43,487 nt of DNA from Firm-04 sp003446315. Lineage in GTDB: Bacteria > Bacillota > Clostridia > Oscillospirales > Ruminococcaceae. Position numbers and translations under genes: made by a program. Below, piece after piece: positions 40,031-43,487 of the stretch. The notes beneath the pieces were generated by a model, which saw nothing but the letters and a program-made list of their open reading frames with translations, had not been told where the DNA came from and did no database searches. The stretch covers positions 1 to 43,487 of the forward strand of contig CAMNAB010000009.1 in NCBI GenBank assembly GCA_946530355.1, read 5' to 3'. Each line of letters begins with the position of its first letter. Position 1 is the stretch's first letter.

Positions 40031-42571
40031 TTATTCGGTCATCAGTTCTGTTACGGAGATTCTCCTGATCCTGCCTGCACCAAGATATGCACAGCCAAAA
40101 CAGAACAGCATCATGGTCACGACTGCTGCGGCTACCATAAAGCCATTGATCGCTGTCGTACCCAGCAGAAAATCAACGATTATATGAAAAACCGAAATTG
40201 CCCCCAATGCGCCGATGATTACTGCAAAGATAACGGCAGGCATGATCCGCAGCGCAAGCTGTAACATGAGTTCTTTTGTCGTGTAGCCGAGCCCCAGCAT
40301 GATGCCGAGTTCTTTTCTCTGTCTTCTGACAGCCTGCTCCATAAGTGCAATGATGATGACAGCCGAAACAATCGCTGAGATGCCCATAAGCCCCCATGAC
40401 ATCAGACTGATCGCACCGAAAATGCCGCCGATCTGTGTCCGCATGATGCGGCCGATGTTTTGCGTATTCTTGATCGCAAAGTTGTCACTTGTACCTGATA
40501 TAGTCTTGTCTCCGATCTGTATCGAATATTCAATATGATTTGCTCCGTGATTTGCAATATACTCCGCAAGCAGTCTGTCTGCTTCTTCACGCAGACGCTG
40601 CTCCTGCGTTGTGCCTTCGCTGTCTGACTGTCGTGTATCAGCCACCGATCTGCCATAGGTCTGCATGAGCTGTGTCTGGAATTCTTTGATGTCCGTGTTG
40701 TCTTCCAGATAGATTTCAATTGCGGTGGGACGGTATGTGGGTTTGATCCGTTTGAAAGCCTGTTCGGTGAGATAGAGATTGCAGCCATTGCATGAAACGC
40801 TGGGTACAATACCGCAGATGATATAGTTCTTCTTGACCCTATTGCTTTCAAGGGTAATATTGTCCCCCGTTTTCAGACCAAACTGTGTTGCAAGCAACTT
40901 GGTTACGGCAACCTCATTTTCATGCTCCGGGAGTCTTCCGTTTACTGCATGTATATTTTCGCACATTGTAAAATCGGAATATGAAATGGGAATAAAAATG
41001 ATTTGCCGGTCAAAAGCGCTGACAGTTTGCCATGTGGACAAATCAAGGGAAAAAGAGCCTTTTTGCACTCGTTTTACACCCTGCATCGCGCTGATATTCT
41101 CAGCAAGTTCATTAATATCGGCAGAGGGCATAATGGTCACTGTCAGGTCGGACATCTCTGTGCCTGTTAATCGTTCGGCTACTTTCATTCCCGAACCGAA
41201 CATACCGATCAGAATGATCCCAGAAACAGCCGCAAGCGTTGAAACAGCGATACATACTGTCAGGCCGATGTTCTGCTTCATATTTCCAAAAAAGCCATTC
41301 ATTGCAATGCGAAGATGCACGCTTTTTCTGGTGTTTTTCAGCGGAAAACAGTTTCTCCCAAAGTGATGAACAGCGATTCCCTTGCGAAATGCCTGCACGG
41401 GCGGATATTTTTTGACTGTCAAAGCTCTGAAATGCGCGGTCAGACCGACTAAAACAAGCAGCAGTATTCCGGTAAGCAAAATGGGAAGCGGATAAAACAG
41501 CATACTTCCGTGATGCCCTGAAAGCGTCTCGGCAGTTTTATGCAGAACGGGCAAAAGTGCGAATGCAGCGCCTGCACCAATGAGCACACCTGCTGCGGCA
41601 GTGATCAGGTATTCGGCAGTATAGGAAAGTGCGATCTCTTTCGACGTATATCCAAGCGCTTCCAGCACGCCGATCGACTGCATCTGATCCTGTATATCGC
41701 CCGAGATCCGGAAACGGATCATGATAACAGCAGCAACCAAAATGACCCCAGCCATGAACAGCATGATCGCTATGACGATATCTGAGAAAACAGCACTTTT
41801 CAGTTTCAGATACTTATATAATCCGAAATTCTGGAGATTCACCCCAAAATCCTTGCCCGTTTCTTCCTCATATTTCTTGCAGAATAAAGTAAGGATTTCC
41901 TCAGAATCGTCTGGGTTTTCGCAGTCAAACATGATCATCTCATACTTGTCGATCACGGTCATCAGGGAAGCGAAATCGCTGTCAGAGACTATCATCTGAA
42001 AGCCCATATTAGTCTCCGACATAAAGATCGACTCATAAAAGCCTGCTACTGTAAATGAGAAACACTTTGTGCCGTATACGATGTCAAACCGGTCACCTTC
42101 ACGCAGTTTTGATGCAAGAGAATCCCTGCCTGCATACGGAAGATAGATAGGATGCGAAAGCTCTGCAATCTCCTCATCAGACAGCGTTGTCTCGATCGGT
42201 GAACGCTCGATCCGCTTTTCTATGTCCTTCGTAACAAAGCTCATATAAAGCGCCTGTTCCTCGCCCGCATTGTCAAGGTATTTTGCCGCTGTGCTGAAAA
42301 GAATCCGGAAATGGTCTGTATCTGTCACCCTTTCATCCTCCAGAAGCAGTTCGATCATGTGGTCGCTGTAAACTTCTTCTTTCACGAAAAATGAACTCTT
42401 ATGTACAGCCAACGCATCCGCTACCCGCGGAAAAAGACTCGTCATATCCATGCTTCCTGCGATCGCGGAAGACATGATCGCCATACAAAACACGATTAGC
42501 AGCATGAGGAGCAAAGTCTGCTTTTTATGCTTTATGATATTTGCATAAGACAGTCTGCGTATTTTCTCCAT
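40031..42571 (-). CDS. FtsX/MacB-type ABC transporter permease
   Basis: An 846-residue membrane protein with two FtsX-type halves: helix near 20-40, a large outside domain of about 230 residues, a group of three helices with the YTSKEIALSYTAEYL coupling loop, then a second N-terminal helix (QNIGLTVCIAVSTLAAVSGIILIG), another outside domain and a final three-helix group (GYTTKELMLQLALRI). Such proteins export or detach substrates from the membrane, or act in sensing with a partner kinase. Start ATG 42571 follows GGTGG and lies one base after the ATPase stop, so the upstream frame extension is not coding. The partner ATPase is the preceding gene. Confidence 0.93.
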   Translation of the reverse strand: MEKIRRLSYANIIKHKKQTLLLMLLIVFCMAIMSSAIAGSMDMTSLFPRVADALAVHKSSFFVKEEVYSDHMIELLLEDERVTDTDHFRILFSTAAKYLDNAGEEQALYMSFVTKDIEKRIERSPIETTLSDEEIAELSHPIYLPYAGRDSLASKLREGDRFDIVYGTKCFSFTVAGFYESIFMSETNMGFQMIVSDSDFASLMTVIDKYEMIMFDCENPDDSEEILTLFCKKYEEETGKDFGVNLQNFGLYKYLKLKSAVFSDIVIAIMLFMAGVILVAAVIMIRFRISGDIQDQMQSIGVLEALGYTSKEIALSYTAEYLITAAAGVLIGAGAAFALLPVLHKTAETLSGHHGSMLFYPLPILLTGILLLVLVGLTAHFRALTVKKYPPVQAFRKGIAVHHFGRNCFPLKNTRKSVHLRIAMNGFFGNMKQNIGLTVCIAVSTLAAVSGIILIGMFGSGMKVAERLTGTEMSDLTVTIMPSADINELAENISAMQGVKRVQKGSFSLDLSTWQTVSAFDRQIIFIPISYSDFTMCENIHAVNGRLPEHENEVAVTKLLATQFGLKTGDNITLESNRVKKNYIICGIVPSVSCNGCNLYLTEQAFKRIKPTYRPTAIEIYLEDNTDIKEFQTQLMQTYGRSVADTRQSDSEGTTQEQRLREEADRLLAEYIANHGANHIEYSIQIGDKTISGTSDNFAIKNTQNIGRIMRTQIGGIFGAISLMSWGLMGISAIVSAVIIIALMEQAVRRQRKELGIMLGLGYTTKELMLQLALRIMPAVIFAVIIGALGAISVFHIIVDFLLGTTAINGFMVAAAVVTMMLFCFGCAYLGAGRIRRISVTELMTE

Positions 42572-42572
42572 A

Positions 42573-43331
42573 TTACCACCCCATACCATCGAGAAATCTC
42601 TGCAAACCTTCCTGTCGGCTCTTGGCATCGTCTGTTCCGTATAGCGGCATCGCGTGCTCGCCCATGATATTGCCGTCACGCAGATATATCACCCTGTTTC
42701 CCCTGAGTGCCGTCTTCAAATCATGTGTGACCATGACAATACTCTGCCCCTTTTCATTCAGCGCGGTGAAAATATCAAGCACATCCCGGCTTGAAGCTGA
42801 ATTCAGACTGCCTGTCGGTTCATCGGCAAAGAGTATCTTCGGATCGTTTATGATCGCCCGGACGATGCCGACTCTCTGGCACTCTCCGCCCGAAAGCTGA
42901 TTGGGATACTTATCCCAGATCTTTTCTTCAATTCCGACTTTTTCAAGAAGCGACTCGATTTTCTGAACCAGCTCGGGACGGTTCTTCTGTATCACAAGTG
43001 CACCGGTCATAATATTATCGAACACGGTCATGTTATCAAGAAGATAAATACTCTGAAAAACAAATCCACAGTTTTCACGCCTGAATACAGCAAGCTGATC
43101 GTTCGTATATTTCGATATATCCTGATCTCCGAAATATACACTGCCAAGCGTAGGTGTGTCCATGCCTGAAAGTGCATACAGCAGGGTGGATTTGCCCGAT
43201 CCTGATGCGCCCATTATGATCGTGAAGTCCTTTTCTCTGATCTCCATATCCAGATTCTTGATGATATGCTGCTGCAAACCGCCGTTTGAAAACGATTTGC
43301 ACAGCTTTTCCGTGTGAAGAATCGCATCCAT
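42573..43331 (-). CDS. ABC transporter ATP-binding protein (MacB/LolD type)
   Basis: A 252-residue ATPase with all motifs: Walker A GASGSGKST, Q-loop FVFQSIYLLDNM, signature LSGGECQR, Walker B ILFADEP and switch His in MVTHD. The start is set by GGAGG eight bases before ATG 43331. First gene of the five-gene operon running to 36091. It energises the FtsX-type permease next to it. Such pairs beside a two-component system commonly give resistance to cell-wall peptide antibiotics. Confidence 0.96.
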   Translation of the reverse strand: MDAILHTEKLCKSFSNGGLQQHIIKNLDMEIREKDFTIIMGASGSGKSTLLYALSGMDTPTLGSVYFGDQDISKYTNDQLAVFRRENCGFVFQSIYLLDNMTVFDNIMTGALVIQKNRPELVQKIESLLEKVGIEEKIWDKYPNQLSGGECQRVGIVRAIINDPKILFADEPTGSLNSASSRDVLDIFTALNEKGQSIVMVTHDLKTALRGNRVIYLRDGNIMGEHAMPLYGTDDAKSRQEGLQRFLDGMGW

Positions 43332-43375
43332 TTTAATACCTCCATTGTTTCATCGGTTCGTTTTTTCATGATTCT

Positions 43376-43433
43376 ATTATACAACAAGAATCCGAAAAAG
43401 TCTTTATCTGTATACTATTTGTTTTTTATCTGT
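43376..43433 (-). promoter_or_regulatory. Promoter of the ABC/two-component operon with two direct repeats
   Basis: TATAAT at 43376-43381 on the minus strand has only AAGACT at the -35 position. Upstream of it ACAGATAAA occurs twice (43403-43411 and 43425-43433), 22 bp apart, or two helix turns. This is the usual look of an activator-dependent promoter bound by an OmpR-type regulator. Confidence 0.65.
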
Positions 43434-43487
43434 TTATTAAATGGACGGCGGAAAATAATGAAAACATTGTGCAGCATCATGCGGTAT

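Overview
The window looks like a chromosomal segment of a cellulosome-forming gut Firmicute close to Ruminococcus (Oscillospiraceae). This is inferred from three secreted proteins ending in type I dockerins (5091-11486, 17510-19168, 19359-21989), many TTGACA-17-TATAAT promoters, strong GGAGG ribosome sites and typical clostridial families (DUF3793, DUF2325, acyl-CoA dehydratase activase). I see no rRNA, tRNA, CRISPR array, insertion sequence or phage structural gene.

Layout. 1-1533: three minus-strand genes (a small membrane peptide cut by the edge, a 52-residue protein with a possible frameshift, an alpha/beta-hydrolase-like protein with glycine at the nucleophile position). 1534-4862: cmk translationally coupled to a plsC-type acyltransferase whose frame runs on into a long disordered linker, one membrane helix and a degenerate VanY-like domain. 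5091-11486: a 2131-residue secreted subtilase with BspA-type leucine-rich repeats and a dockerin. 11754-17418: a four-gene plus-strand operon under a consensus promoter (wall-binding-repeat protein with a transglutaminase-like domain, lipoprotein, MBOAT O-acyltransferase, AlgJ/AlgX-like SGNH protein). This looks like a surface polymer acetylation module. 17510-21989: a divergent dockerin pair, a triple C-type lectin and a clan GH-A glycosidase, with back-to-back promoters.

22059-26267: a two-gene activase/2-hydroxyacyl-CoA dehydratase-like unit, separated by one in-frame TGA where relatives are, as I recall, a single protein. 26423-28546: a BspA-like surface lipoprotein followed by a 37-codon peptide gene. 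28778-33538: two divergent units, (i) Tp47-like surface protein, membrane reductase with an FMN-binding domain, DUF3793 protein; (ii) DUF2325 protein, flavodoxin. 33721-35824: ZIP metal transporter, TetR regulator, SAM methyltransferase.

36091-43331: a five-gene minus-strand operon, ABC ATPase, FtsX-type permease, serine hydrolase, response regulator, histidine kinase. It resembles peptide-antibiotic sensing and resistance modules. Its promoter has a poor -35 and two direct repeats 22 bp apart.

The strongest unexplained signal is a palindromic operator, GTTAGY-N4-RCTAAC, present four times (32374, 32428, 32640, 35858). Three copies sit 7-10 bp downstream of the -10 box of three separate promoters: the Tp47/FMN-reductase operon, the DUF2325-flavodoxin operon and the methyltransferase gene. 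This ties an extracytosolic flavin system, a flavodoxin and a methyltransferase into one regulon, most plausibly metal or iron controlled; the regulator itself is not visible in the window.
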